NCBI GenBank assembly: GCA_963738835.1
Contig: CAVTYH010000001.1
Location: forward strand, 1,116,001-1,180,000
From: CAVTYH01 sp963738835
GTDB taxonomy: Bacteria; Planctomycetota; Planctomycetia; Pirellulales; JADZDJ01
DNA length: 64,000 nt
Direction of reading: 5' to 3'
Shown here: in pieces, positions 1 through 10,753 of the stretch
How the letters are laid out: every line of letters begins with the position of its first letter
How positions within the stretch are numbered: the stretch's first letter is position 1
Program-made: the position numbers and the translations under genes
Notes under the pieces: generated by a model
What the model saw: the letters and a program-made list of their open reading frames with translations, nothing else
Databases searched by the model: none
What the model was told of the DNA's origin: nothing

Positions 1-662
1 GGTGGTCCGTCGTCATTCATCGTCAGGGGGCCGGTTGTCAGTGGCGACAGACCACCCAGCATGCAGCCCCCTCACCCCGGCCCTCTCCCACAAGGAGAGA
101 GGGAGAAAGAATGACCACGGACCACTGGACACCGGCCACCGGCCACTGACCACGGACCACGGACCACGGACAATTGCCGGGTCACAGTCAGGTCGCCATG
201 TTTTTCGAAAACGCCCTGTTTTCCCGGCTCGTTTTCCCAACATTGTCCCCTCGATTTTTATTTTTGGTGCGAGCGTGTGTTCTTGGTCCCCGTTTCAAGA
301 TTCAAGCCGCATAGTGCGCAAGCCCAAGGACCATCGCGGCGATGGTGCCCGCAAGCCCTGGGCTTATCCGGGGGGTCCTTCGTGTTTTCATGATCCAACG
401 GCTTGAAGTCATCGAAGCATTGCTAGCAATGCCAGCTTCACGCGGCCAGCCAATTGCCGGATCGCGGTTGGGTCCGCGTTCGGAAAGCGCGGCGAAGTCG
501 CCTTGACGCTGGTGGGGCCAAAAACTATCCTCCCGCCCTCCAATAGTCTGCCCGTTCGGGCTGAGGCTCTCGTGATGGTTTTTGAGGGTCGCCGCCAAGC
601 CAGGAAGGCCGCGGCGGCCGGTTGGTTAAGCATTTCGATTCCAGACCAAGGCGCAGGAAGGC
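1..662. other. Non-coding leader with dispersed short repeats
   Basis: No convincing gene is seen on either strand. Positions 66-101 hold a palindromic repeat (CCCTCACCCCGGCCCTCTCC, then AGGAGAGAGGG). The same family recurs inside moaC near 16962-17031. Positions about 115-175 hold a run of GACCACGGACCAC-like units, a family that recurs at gene boundaries near 2677-2770, 20398-20426 and 21058-21083. The rest is undistinguished sequence upstream of the FlgI-like gene. Confidence 0.6.
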
Positions 663-2626
663 ATGATGCCTGGGTTCCGTCGCCAATTTCTACGCGGGAT
701 GTTCGCGATCAGCGCAGCGCTGGCGCTTGCGCTGGCCGGCTGCACTGGTTCGCTGATGCATTCGCGCTCGCAGAGCCCGGAGCATGCCGATGGCAGCGAA
801 GAAGAAGAGAACGCCACCAAGCTAGTGGGCGACTTTGCCGACCCCAACGGCATCAACTTTATCAAGGTCGAAGGGGCCGTACTGGTCAACGGTCTGGCGA
901 ACACGGGCAGCGATCCACCGCCGGGTCCGCAGCGGTCGGCAATTCTGGCCGACATGCAAGCGCATGGCGTGGTGAACCCGAACCGCGTGTTGGCTTCGAC
1001 GAGCACGTCGGTGGCGTGGGCCGTGGGCTACATTCCGCCGGGCGTGCGGAAGGGAGATCGTTTCGATGTGGAAGTGCGCGTGCCAGCCAACAGCGAAACC
1101 ACCAGCTTGCGCGGCGGCTGGATGATGGAAACGCGGCTGAAAGAAATGGCCGTCATCGCCGGCCAACCTCACGAAGGGCATGTGCTGGCCGTGGCGGAAG
1201 GGCCGGTGCTGGTCGATCCCATTTCGCATGGCACGGCCGATCCGGTTTCGCAACTGAAGGGCATTGTGCTGGGGGGCGGCGTGGCGAACAAATCTCGCTC
1301 GTTTGGTTTGGTGCTGCACGCCAGCGATAAATCGGTGTATTTGAGCAAGCAAATTGGCGACGCGGTGAATCGGCGGTTCCACACGTTCATCAAAGGGCTG
1401 AAGCAAGGCGTCGCGACGCCCAAGACCGACGAATACATCGAGCTGGAAATTCATCCCCGGTACAAATACAACCTGACCCGTTACATCCGCGTGATCCGCA
1501 GTGTAGCGGTGCTGGAATCGCCGGAGCAGTTGCTGCAACGGTTAGATTTGCTGGAGCGGCAACTGCTCGATCCGGTCACCAGCGGCAGGCCGCGCTGCGG
1601 TTAGAAGCGGTGGGCAAAGACGGCATCCGCGTGCTGAAGATTGGGCTGGCGTCGAAGGATCCGGAAGTGAAATTCTACTCTGCCGAAGCACTGGCGTACC
1701 TTGACGAACCGAGTTGTGTGCCGGTATTGGCCGATGCCGCAAAGAACGAATCGGCGTTCCGGGCCTACGCACTGACGGCATTGAGCGCGCTGAACGATAT
1801 TCATGCCTCGGATGTACTGCGCGATTTGTTCGATGTGCCCAGCGCCGAAACTCGCTACGGCGCCTTCCGCGCATTGTGGGCGATGAACGAACGCGATCCA
1901 CAACTGCGCGGCGAACATCTGCAAGACAAATTCTGGCTGCATGTCATTCCCAGCGCCGGCCCGGCGATGGTTCATGTGACGCACAGCTACCGGCCGGAAG
2001 TGGTGGTGTTTGGCGAAGGGCAGCAATTCAAACTGCCGATGACGGTAGACGCCGGCAACACGATTATCGTGAAATCGCAGAGCGATGGAAAAATCAGCAT
2101 TGCGCGGTTTGCCGTCGGTCAGCCCGATAAGCGGCAGGTGGTCGAGAACACGGTCGAAGCGGTCATTCGCGGCATTGCGGAAGTCGGCGGCGATTATCCC
2201 GATGTTGTGCAAGCGTTGCAGCAAGCTCGGGCCAATGGCGCACTGGCAAGCCGCTTTGAAGTGGACGCGATTCCGGAACGGGGACGCATTTACGACCGCA
2301 ACCGGCGTTTGGCGCAGGCGGAAAAATCGCTCGATGTGCTGACCGGTGCGGCCGACGGTGCTAGCGGCGCCAACGGTCACGGCGCCGGATTGGTCGATGC
2401 GGGCACGTCGCAATCGGCCGACGCCGAGGCGGATGACAGTCGCACGAGCGGCATGGAATCGAGCGAGCCGCTGCCCAATCTGTTCGGCGGCGGGGGTCCG
2501 AAAGTCGATGACACGTCGCCCAAATTTCGCGATGACGGTGACCTGCCCACGACCGAAAACGACGAAAAACCCGCTGAAGATTCCCCCAAATCGGCCGCCC
2601 GCAGCAAAGGTTTTTGGGTAAAATGA
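663..2626 (+). CDS. FlgI-like (P-ring domain) lipoprotein, frameshifted
   Basis: Probable exported lipoprotein related to the flagellar P-ring protein FlgI. Planctomycetes carry a long FlgI-like family of this kind; its role outside a flagellum is not known to me. The N-terminus has a lipoprotein signal ending in ALALAGC. The FlgI-like part follows, with KVEGAVLVNGL, TGSDPPPG, PPGVRKGDRFDVEVR and SETTSLRGGWMMETRL. The downstream part (LRLEAVGKDGIRVLKIG, then VKFYSAEALAYLDEPS) looks like HEAT-type helices followed by an acidic tail. The frame breaks near 1585: the first part would stop at 1604, while the continuation reads QAALRLEAVGKDG. One base is probably missing. AGGAAG lies just before the paired ATGs at 663/666. 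It precedes smc on the same strand. Confidence 0.75.
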
Positions 2627-2676
2627 TGTGAATCGTTCCGGCGCTTGCCCGATTGCACAGCCCAATTTAGTTTCTT

Positions 2677-2770
2677 GTCAGTTGTCCGTTGTCTGTGGTT
2701 GGAAAGTAGCCAGCCGCCGAGCAATTGACACTCGGGTCCGACAACTGACAACGGACTACGGACAACTGAC
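2677..2770. repeat. Inverted intergenic repeat of the GACAACGGAC family
   Basis: GTCAGTTGTCCGTTGTC at 2677-2693 is matched by its complement within 2747-2770 (GACAACGGAC, then GGACAACTGAC). The two arms could form a hairpin in the transcript between the FlgI-like gene and smc. Related words occur at about 115-175, 20398-20426 and 21058-21083, always at gene edges. Confidence 0.6.
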
Positions 2771-2775
2771 CTTTC

Positions 2776-5700
2776 ATGCTCAAGGCTCTCGAACTGATCG
2801 GCTTCAAAAGTTTTGCCGACCGCACGCGGTTCGAGTTTCCTCGCGGCATCACGGTGGTCGTCGGGCCCAACGGCTCGGGCAAATCGAACATCGTCGATGC
2901 CATTAAATGGGTCCTGGGTGAACAGAGCGTCAAAAGCCTGCGCGGCAAGGAGATGGTCGATGTCATCTTCAACGGCTCATCGGCCCGCAAAGGACTGAAC
3001 TCTGCCGAAACGACGCTGACGTTCGATAATGCCGATCGCCGCTTGCCGCTAGATACGCCGGACGTTCACATCACTCGCCGCGTGTACCGCAGCGGGGAAG
3101 GAGAGTATCTCATCAATCGCGAGCCCTGCCGGCTGCGCGATATTCGCGATTTGTTTGCCGGCACCGGCATTGCCACCGAAGCGTACAGCGTCATCGAACA
3201 GGGCAAAGTCGATGTAATGCTGCAATCGTCGCCGAAAGATCGGCGGGCGATTTTTGAAGAGGCGTCCGGCATCAGCCGCTTCAAAGCGAAAAAGATCGAA
3301 GCCCTGCGACGGCTGGAACGGGTCGAGCAAAACCTGCTGCGGCTTAGCGACATCGTCGATGAAGTCGATAGCCGATTGAAAAGCGTGCGGGCTCAAGCGG
3401 CCAAAGCGCGGCGGTACAAAGAACATGCCGATCGCTTGCAGCAGCTGAGAACGCAGGTCGGACTTTCTGATTGGCGAGCGCTCGGCGAGAAGCTGGCTGA
3501 AGTGGAGAGCCAAACAGCCGCGATCCGGCAAGAAATCTCCACCGAAACCGCTGCGGCCGATACGGCTGACGTACAATCGTCGGAAATCGAAACGCAAGCC
3601 ACGAGACTCGACAGCGAGATTCGCGCCGCCGAAGGCCGACTGTCTGACAATCGCGAACGCACCACAGCGCTGGAAACGACCATTGAACACGAACGGACGC
3701 GGGTTGCCGATCTGGAGGAACAAGTGTCCCGCCACCGCAAACAGCTGCAAGCGCTCAGTACCCGGGCCGGCGATCTGGCCGATCTGTGGCAAACAACGCA
3801 AGAAGAAGTTTTGGCGGCCGAAGCGAAACACCGTGAATTGGCCAGCGGCTTGGCCGATCAACAGCGCGCACTCACAGCACTCACCGCCCAGCTGGATCAA
3901 ATCCGCAGCGAGAACGAACAACGACGGGCGACACACCTGGAACAGCTCCGCGCCAGTGCCTCGCTCACCAGCGAAATCAGTACGCTGGAAGGTCGGCTCT
4001 CGCGAACGGAAGAAGCCCGCGAACGCTGTCAGAATCGGTTGGCCGAGTTGCACTCGGCTCGTCAGCGCATCGAACAAGACATTGCGGCGCTGGCTCAGCG
4101 CCAGCAGGAACTAGTGGAACGACTTGAAGCGCGTGGCGTCGAACTGGCGGCGGCTCGTGACGATCTGGCCGACGCTGCGCCGTCAGCTCGCTATTCGTCA
4201 AAAAGAGCTGGCTGGCTGGCGCGAACGGCTGAGTGGCGTCACCGAGCGTGCCGCACTGCTCGAGGAGCTTGAAAAACGGCACGAAGGCGTTGGCGATGGC
4301 GTCAAAGAAGTGCTGCAATTCATACGCGAAAATCCGGAAGGTCCATTCAAGCAGGTACGCGGGTTGTTGGCCGATCTTGTGCAAGTCAGCGTTGAAACCG
4401 CATCGATCGTCGAAGCCGCACTTGGCGAGAAATCGCAGCACTTGGTGATTTCGTCCGGCGGTCGGTTGCACGATTATCTGGCCGCTCATGGCAAGCGACT
4501 CTCGAGCCGCGTTGGATTTTTGCCGCTGGATGCCGTCGGGTCATCGCTGTCAAACACCGATTTGGGCGATCAGCTGGGCGTAATTGGCCGTGCCGATCGG
4601 TTCGTCGAGTCGGCACTGGAACTCGCGCCGCTGGTGCGCCGGTTGCTTGGCAGCACGTGGATTGTCGAGAATTTGAAGTACGCGCTGGCACTCAGCGAAT
4701 CTGTGGGTCGCGGACTTAGCTTCGTCACATTGGCGGGAGAACTGCTGGCCGCCGACGGAACGCTGGTTGTCGGCAAGCGGCAAGCGGCGAGCGGCCTGAT
4801 CTCGCGTCGCAGCGAACTGCGGGCTCTGCGCACAAATTACCGAATGGGAACAAAAGACCCAAGAAGTTGCCAGCGTGGTGGCGGCGCTGGAACAGCAGGT
4901 TGCCCTGGAAGAGCGGGCCGTTGCCGACGCGGTTACCAATCAGCAGGCAGCCAGCGAAGCCGTGGCGGAACAGCGTTTGCGCGTGCATGCCGCAGAGCAA
5001 AAGCGCGATCAGATGGTGGAGCAACACGCGGTGCTCGAAGCTGATCATCGCAACGCCGTCGAGCAGTTCGATTCCGTTACCAAACTACTCGCGGTATCGC
5101 GCGAGCGGCTCAATCAGCTGCAAACCGGCGTTTTGCACGCCGAAGCCCGGATGTCGGACAATGTGCGGCGGATTGAAGAGTTGGATGCCGCGCGACAGCA
5201 GCGAAATCGCGATGCGTTGTCGGCCCAAGTTGAACTGGCCCGCAGCGAGCAACAGCTAGATCATCTCCGCGGCCAACTGCGGCGCTATGAACAAGATCGC
5301 CAGGAGCGCGAACGGACCATTACTGAAGCCCGCGAACAATTGGCCGAATCAATCGAGCGCGGTCAGCATGCTGAAAGCCGGATTCTTGCCGCGGAATCGG
5401 AAGCCGCTGAATTGTTTTTGCGCAAAGAGACATTTTCTGCTGAAGCCGCGGTGCTGAACAGCCAACGAGAAGAACTGCGACTGCAGCGGACCGAAGCGGC
5501 TCAGTTATCGCAGCGGCACCGCAACAAAATCCGCAAGCTCGAGGAGCAGTTGCACGCCAAAGACCTGACGGCCGGTGAAATCCGGCATGAACGCGGCACG
5601 TTGGAAAGCCGGCTGCGCGAAGATTACGGCATCGAGCTGGCGGAACTGACATACCAGCCAACCCCGGAGGAACTGCAACAGCGTGAGCAAATCGAAACCG

Positions 5701-6461
5701 AAATCGCCGATCTGCGCCGCAAGCTCACAAACATCGGCGGGGTGAATTTGGACGCGCTCGAGGAAGTGGACGAGATGGAACAGCGATTCCAATCGCTTTC
5801 TAGCCAGCATCAAGATTTATCGCAGGCCAAAGCGTCGCTGGAGCAGATCATCCACCGCATCAATGCCGACAGCCGCCGGCTGTTTGCAGAAACGCTAGAA
5901 ACTGTTAAAGGACACTTCCAGCAACTGTTCCGCAAACTGTTCGGCGGTGGGCAAGCCGACATCGTTCTGGAAGACGATGTCGATATTCTGGAAAGCGGTA
6001 TCGAAATTGTCGCACGTCCCCCGGGCAAAGAGCCGCGCAGCATCTCGCTGCTGTCGGGCGGCGAAAAAACTTTGACCTGCGTAGCGCTTCTGCTGGCGAT
6101 TTTCCGCAGCCGTCCCAGTCCGTTTTGTGTGCTGGATGAAGTCGACGCGGCACTGGACGAGGCCAATATTGAACGCTTCGTGAATGTACTGAAAGAGTTT
6201 TTGGAGTGGACGCAGTTCGTCATCGTTACCCACTCCAAAAAAACGATGGCCTTCGCCAACACGCTTTACGGCGTAACGATGCAAGAAAGCGGCGTTTCAA
6301 AACGCGTTTCGGTGCGCTTTGACGATGTGAGCGAAACCGGCGAAATCAGCCTGCGCGGCGCTGGAGAGATCGCAAAAAGAGGAGACGGCTGTAACTACTG
6401 CCGACTCAGCGACCGAGGCGGCGTAACTGCTCGCCATCCAGAGCAGCGAATTCCATTTTGA
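2776..6461 (+). CDS. smc: Chromosome segregation ATPase SMC, two frame breaks
   Basis: Condensin ATPase that compacts and helps segregate the chromosome, normally with ScpA and ScpB. The N-terminal head has Walker [14 protein letters not shown]. Long coiled coils flank a hinge near 4300-4800 ([14 protein letters not shown]). The C-terminal head has the signature [16 protein letters not shown] and Walker [15 protein letters not shown]. The total of about 1,228 codons is normal for bacterial SMC. The frame changes twice. Near 4177 the protein should continue [15 protein letters not shown]. Near 4835 it should continue [17 protein letters not shown]. Because all conserved motifs survive in the three segments, I read this as one gene with indel errors, not a real split. 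The last 30 residues are divergent and the true C-terminus is uncertain. Confidence 0.9.
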
Positions 6462-6467
6462 CGCCAC

Positions 6468-6896
6468 TCATTCTGGGTTCTTTATAATATCTCTTAACCC
6501 GCGGTCCCGATTGGCGGTGCAATCCAGATTTAGACTACCGTCGTACTCTAAATAATATATGGTGCCCGTCATCGAATCGGCGATCTCATGGCCGCATTTG
6601 AGACAACGCGCGACGTTTTGAAACAGCCATCGGCCACCTCCCGCTGGGTCCGTCTCAAGTGCATCTTCAACCTTGCGCCGGTTCTCAGGACCAAGCGTCC
6701 ACGGATTTCTTTCTCCGACCAGCTGGCAATAGCCAGGGTCCCAACAGCTCCAAATTAAAGTTCTGTTTCCGCGTTCGTTGTAAAGAAATCCTTGATCGCC
6801 GAAACCGGCGTGATACCGATACGGTTGATCGAACACATTATCAAAGCCACATCGGCCGCACGTGATTACGACCGGTTTGAAGACTTCTTGTTGCAT
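6468..6896 (-). CDS. Zinc-ribbon hypothetical protein
   Basis: 142-residue protein of unknown function, convergent with smc. Two CxxC knuckles are visible, CGRCGFDN near residue 14 and CLKCGHEI near residue 97, which could form one split zinc ribbon or two half-sites. No signal peptide or membrane segment is seen. The region between is rich in aromatic residues and glycine. I do not recognise a named family. Confidence 0.6.
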   Translation of the reverse strand: MQQEVFKPVVITCGRCGFDNVFDQPYRYHAGFGDQGFLYNERGNRTLIWSCWDPGYCQLVGERNPWTLGPENRRKVEDALETDPAGGGRWLFQNVARCLKCGHEIADSMTGTIYYLEYDGSLNLDCTANRDRGLRDIIKNPE

Positions 6897-7033
6897 TGGA
6901 TGACCTGCTCACTGCTTATTCTGGCAGCGAATCGATTCGGTTTCGATTTTCGGTAATCGAATTTGTATTCAGGCCGCAAATCGTCGCTTGACTTTTTGGC
7001 ACGGTTCGATTTCTTCATTGTCTTGGTAATATC

Positions 7034-7351
7034 CTACTGCGCGGAAGTGCCTCGCGAATCCAGCCACCGTTCAATCGATGCCGCGCTTTCGCTGCTCCGT
7101 CGGCCGGCGAGCAAGCCTTCGACTCCAATGTGTTCGTCCAAATCGAGCCATTCGATCGCATAACCGTCGCCGAGCATTTGCCAATTCTGGCGTTCGCGCT
7201 CTGTCCTGTGCAGAAGGCGGGGATACCAACTTAATGGCACGCTAAGACTGCGGTCGTCTGCCAATTCGACCACTAATTGATCGGCGGTAATTGTCAACTT
7301 GACGGCGAAGGGGTTTTGTTTAAGCACCAAAGTGGTCAAGCCATGCCTCAA
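7034..7351 (-). CDS. DUF2442 domain protein
   Basis: Small soluble protein matching DUF2442. Hallmarks are VELADDRSLSVPLSWYPRL followed by ERQNW, then YAIEWLDLDEHIGVEGLLAG and a final SIERWL. DUF2442 genes are commonly found directly after a DUF4160 gene, and here a decayed DUF4160 gene lies immediately upstream and overlaps the 5' end. The exact start is unsure: the ATG at 7351 lies inside the DUF4160 remnant, and homology begins only at about KLTITADQL, where a TTG codon is available. Function is unknown; pairing with DUF4160 has been taken to suggest a toxin-antitoxin-like or DNA-associated role. Confidence 0.75.
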   Translation of the reverse strand: MRHGLTTLVLKQNPFAVKLTITADQLVVELADDRSLSVPLSWYPRLLHRTERERQNWQMLGDGYAIEWLDLDEHIGVEGLLAGRRSSESAASIERWLDSRGTSAQ

Positions 7352-7555
7352 GAAGTATCTGTCAGTATTTTACCGCCAACTGCTCGACTTGGTTCAATTC
7401 ATGCGTTGCAAACCCGTAATTCTCAGCCAGGGAAACGGGCTCGACCCAGCAGTTAGCGATCTACCAATCTCGCTTCACGTTGATATGCGGTGGCTCCGTT
7501 CGATCTGAGTTAATAACACAAAGCTATACGGTCCAACACGTAAGACGGAGGGCAT
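7320..7555 (-). pseudogene. Decayed DUF4160 gene, partner of DUF2442
   Basis: Reading the minus strand from an ATG at 7555 gives MPSVLRVGPYSF, the typical DUF4160 N-terminus. A frame change follows, into SDRTEPPHINVKRDW, then an in-frame TAG. The same frame continues IANCWVEPVSLAENYGF and ATHELNQVEQLAVKY, then TGA, then QILLEAWLDHFGA and the final stop at 7320. The EPPH, WVEPVSLA-GF and LLEAW motifs are diagnostic of the family. One frameshift plus two stop codons makes real decay more likely than a single sequencing slip. The remnant overlaps the start of the DUF2442 gene, the usual gene pair. Confidence 0.7.
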
Positions 7556-7702
7556 ACCTAAGCCTAACACGTCAGAAATCGTGCGTCGATATCACTAACT
7601 GTTTGACAGCCTGCATTGCAGCCAATAGATTCGATCACGCTGTACAAGAGCCGTTGTCGGGGGTGAATCGATCGAACCATCACTATTCATCAGGAGGTTA
7701 GC

Positions 7703-8366
7703 ATGTCTCGACTCGCACAAATAATTGTTGGCTTGTTCGTCGTCTCGACGGCAGCGTGCTTGCTGGCGGCGGATGCCAAAGATGGGAAGGATGCCAAGGG
7801 GCCAAAGCACGTCAAGCTGGTGCATATGGCCACCGGCAAAGTGTTGGCAGTAGAAAACGATGCGGAGGATCCGGAATCGCACCTCATGATCATGAAGGAT
7901 CGTGAACAGAAGGAGGATGCAGCTGCCAAGGGCACAACAGCAACCGGCGCTGCGAAGCCGGACGCGGGCAAGCCGAGCGCAGCGGCCCTCAAAGCGCAGC
8001 AGTGGAAGCTCGAAAAAGATGGTAGCGAATACAAGATCATCAATCGCAAGAGCGAAATGGCGCTTTGATGTGCCGGGCTATTCCACGGACGAAGATGCGC
8101 AGATCATCGTTTATGGTTTGAAGGAAGGCCCGGATGATATCGACAATCAGCGCTGGATTCTGGTTCCCGCTACGATGCCGAAGTCGGATGCGAAGTCCGA
8201 CGAAAAGGCAACGGCCAAAGCCGAGCCTGAGCAAAAGCCGCAGCGCATCAAATCGAAATCGAGCGGCCTGGTGCTGGATGTCGACAGCGAAGGCTACGTC
8301 GTGCAAAAGCAGTCCAACGATAAAGCGAAAGGCCAACTTTGGCTGATCGTCGAAGTCAAAGATTAA
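7703..8366 (+). CDS. Secreted ricin-type beta-trefoil-like protein, frameshifted
   Basis: Exported protein with a signal peptide (SRLAQIIVGLFVVSTAACLLA). Two repeated carbohydrate-lectin-like blocks follow: HVKLVHMATGKVLAVEND with QQWKLEKDGSEYKIINR, then IKSKSSGLVLDVDSEGYVV with GQLWLIVEV. The QxW and GxVLDV words suggest a beta-trefoil (RICIN) fold. Charged Lys/Ala-rich linkers separate the blocks. The frame breaks near 8065: the text GCGCTTTGATGTG should read with one T fewer (ALDVPGYSTDEDA). AGGAGG five bases before the ATG is a strong ribosome site. Ligand and role are unknown. Confidence 0.65.
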
Positions 8367-8668
8367 TTGTCGGCGGCACTACCGTTCGGTCCGTAAAAAG
8401 CCGCAACCGTGGTTGTTCTAAAGTCAGGTGCGACCACCGTCCGCGGCTTTATGAGGGCCGTTAGCATACACACCGGTACAGATTACCCGATGTGAACGTC
8501 CGAATACGGTGTATGCCCTAGTATTTTCCGAGCCGGGTGCTATACTTAATGCACTTGATCCTCTCGGCGTATTGGCCATTGGATTTCGCCAGGTCCAATG
8601 GCTTTCTGACGCATGCGCAGTGTGCGCTTTCCAGCATTCGGTCCTGGAATTCTTGTTTGAGGACCGTA
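8367..8668. other. Intergenic region with helicase leader
   Basis: No gene is seen. AAAAGCCGC near 8396 and GCGGCTTTA near 8441 form an inverted repeat that could end the upstream transcript. GCATACACACCG near 8465 and CGGTGTATGC near 8507 form a second. A TATACT box at 8541-8546 could be a -10 element, leaving a leader of roughly 115 bases before the helicase start. No convincing -35 was found. Confidence 0.4.
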
Positions 8669-9938
8669 ATGAGTTTTAGTGAATTTGGCTTGTCAGAATC
8701 TATTTTGCGTGCCGTGGGTGCTGAAGGTTACACCGCTCCCACTCCTATCCAATCTCAGTCGATTCCTCATGTGGTTGCCGGGCGCGATTTACTCGGCTGT
8801 GCTCAAACGGGCACTGGCAAAACGGCGGCGTTTGCGCTGCCTATTCTGGATCGCCTCGACAAAGTGCCGCCGACCCGCGGTATCGCGGGCCCCTCGAGTG
8901 TTAGTGCTGTCTCCGACACGGGAATTGGCGGCACAAATCGGACAAAGTTTTGCCACCTATGGCCGTCATTTGCACTTCCGTCAAACAGTGGTGTTCGGCG
9001 GCGTCGGACAGAGTCCGCAAGTTAGGGCGCTGGTGCATGGCGTACACCTGTTGGTTGCCACACCGGGCCGGTTGTTGGATTTGATGCAGCAAGGGTATGT
9101 CCGTTTGGACCAGCTCGAAATCTTCGTCCTCGACGAAGCCGACCGAATGCTCGACATGGGCTTTTTGCCCGATTTGAAAAGGATCATCGCTCGATTGCCC
9201 AAGCAGCGCCAGTCGTTGTTCTTTTCGGCGACGATGCCCAACTCGATTGCCAACCTGGCCAGCAGCCTGCTGACCGATCCGGTGCGGGTGTCCGTCACGC
9301 CGCCGGCAACGACGGTTGATCTGATCCAGCAGCGCGTGCTCCTGGTAAATCAGGGAAACAAGCGGGCATTGCTCAACAGCCTGCTTAAGCCGGGCAAGTT
9401 CGAGCGCGTGCTGGTCTTTACACGCACCAAGCACGGTGCAGATAAAGTCGTGCGGCAACTCAATCAAGAAGGCGTTGCCGCCGACGCTATTCACGGGAAT
9501 AAGTCGCAAACAGCCCGTCAGCACGCGTTGCTGCGATTTCGTCAGGGCACGTTGCGGGTGCTCGTAGCCACCGATTTGGCATCCCGGGGAATCGACGTCG
9601 ATGGAATCAGTCACGTCATCAATTACGATCTGCCCAGTGAGCCGGAAGCGTATGTGCACCGCATCGGTCGTACCGGCCGAGCCGGGGCCGATGGCGTGGC
9701 ATTATCGTTTTGTGACAGCAGCGAACGATCAGCGTTGCGGGCCATAGAAAAGCTGGTCCGCCGATCGATCCGCGTCGACATCGAGCATCCGTTCCATGAC
9801 GCGGCTCATTTCAGCAAAAACCAGCGGCAACAATCGCATTCCAGCGGTCGTTCGGCCGCCAAAGACCGGCGTCCGAAAAGTCGCTGGTTTGGCCAGAAAC
9901 CAAGGTCACTTAAGAGGCTGGCCGCGGCCCAGAAATGA
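8669..9938 (+). CDS. DEAD-box RNA helicase (RhlE type), frameshifted
   Basis: ATP-dependent RNA helicase that remodels RNA duplexes in the cytoplasm. Motifs run in order: a Q motif ([16 protein letters not shown]), Walker [31 protein letters not shown], and [11 protein letters not shown] basic tail ([18 protein letters not shown]) probably binds RNA. The frame breaks near 8885, between GIAGP and [11 protein letters not shown], so the first segment would end at 9025. The ATG at 8669 starts the conserved N-terminus ([11 protein letters not shown]). The next gene encodes an RRM RNA-binding protein. Such pairs are often cold-responsive, but nothing in the sequence proves that here. Confidence 0.88.
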
Positions 9939-10089
9939 TGCGTCATTGGGTGGTTTAAACAACATTCAAAAAGTTTGCGCACCCCCCAGGTGTGCAGCCC
10001 CACGGGATTTGGTAGAATTGCCGGTTCGGCGCTTGCCGATGGTGTGGTTCATTTTTGCCGTGCCCATTGCGGCCCAGAAAGGTATTGAG

Positions 10090-10395
10090 ATGAGCAAGAA
10101 TCTGTATGTCGGAAACCTTTCGTTCGAAGTGACGTCCGACGATCTGCGTGACACATTTGCGGAATTTGGCACCGTGACTTCCGCAACCGTTGTCATGGAC
10201 CGCGATACTGGCCGGTCGCGCGGGTTCGGTTTTGTCGAAATGGCACATGGCAGCGAGCAAGCGATAGCACAACTGAACGGCGCCGAAGTCAAGGGACGCA
10301 AGATTACCGTCAATGAAGCACGGCCTCGCGAAGAGCGCGGTGGCGGTGGCGGCGGTGGACGTGGTGGTCGTGGTGGTGGCGGACGGAGGTACTAG
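10090..10395 (+). CDS. RRM-domain RNA-binding protein with Gly-rich tail
   Basis: 101-residue single RRM protein. RNP2 is LYVGNL near residue 5 and RNP1 is RGFGFVEM near residue 44. The C-terminal tail is almost pure Gly/Arg (RGG-like), as in cyanobacterial and planctomycete Rbp proteins. It probably acts as an RNA chaperone. It lies about 150 bases after the DEAD-box helicase on the same strand, and TAGAAT near 10013 could be a -10 box for a separate promoter. The gene is intact. Confidence 0.9.
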   Translation: MSKNLYVGNLSFEVTSDDLRDTFAEFGTVTSATVVMDRDTGRSRGFGFVEMAHGSEQAIAQLNGAEVKGRKITVNEARPREERGGGGGGGRGGRGGGGRRY

Positions 10396-10513
10396 AAGAT
10401 TCTTAACTGTGTATCTATCCGGCATAGGGCTTGGATGCCCGACGCTTGCAGATATCCAGTTAAATTAACCGCCGACCGTACACTATTGATGCATTTTCAT
10501 ACGAGGTTCCTAA

Positions 10514-10753
10514 ATGACTGCCACCGAAACTGCCATCATGTTTTTCTTTCGCCGCTATCAAATCCGCCCGGCCGAGATGCTGTTTTTCAATCCGGCCGAT
10601 TGCAAAGTCTCGCCGGGGCCGTTTCATACGGCCATGGAATCGCTAATGCGGCGGGGGCTGGTGGTGAAAGAACGACCCAAGCACGCCTACTCGTTAACCA
10701 AAGATGGTTACGATATTTCGCTGGCGCTGGAAGGTCATTCGCTGAAGGCTTAA
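10514..10753 (+). CDS. Small winged-helix-like hypothetical protein
   Basis: 79-residue protein of unknown function. The pattern GPFHTAMESLMRRGLVVKER followed by HAYSLTKDGYDIS resembles the recognition helix and wing of a small MarR/PadR-like winged helix, where a strand after the helix reads YSLTKDG. No other domain is present. The upstream ATG follows GAGGTTCCTAA, a plausible ribosome site. Confidence 0.6.
   Translation: MTATETAIMFFFRRYQIRPAEMLFFNPADCKVSPGPFHTAMESLMRRGLVVKERPKHAYSLTKDGYDISLALEGHSLKA

Noticed and set aside
663..2626. Evidence of a flagellar gene cluster
   Set aside because: Only a FlgI-like protein is present with no other flagellar gene in 64 kb; the long planctomycete form may have a different role.
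2776..6461. SMC truly split into three proteins
   Set aside because: Motifs continue smoothly across the breaks and no ribosome sites or starts exist at the junctions.
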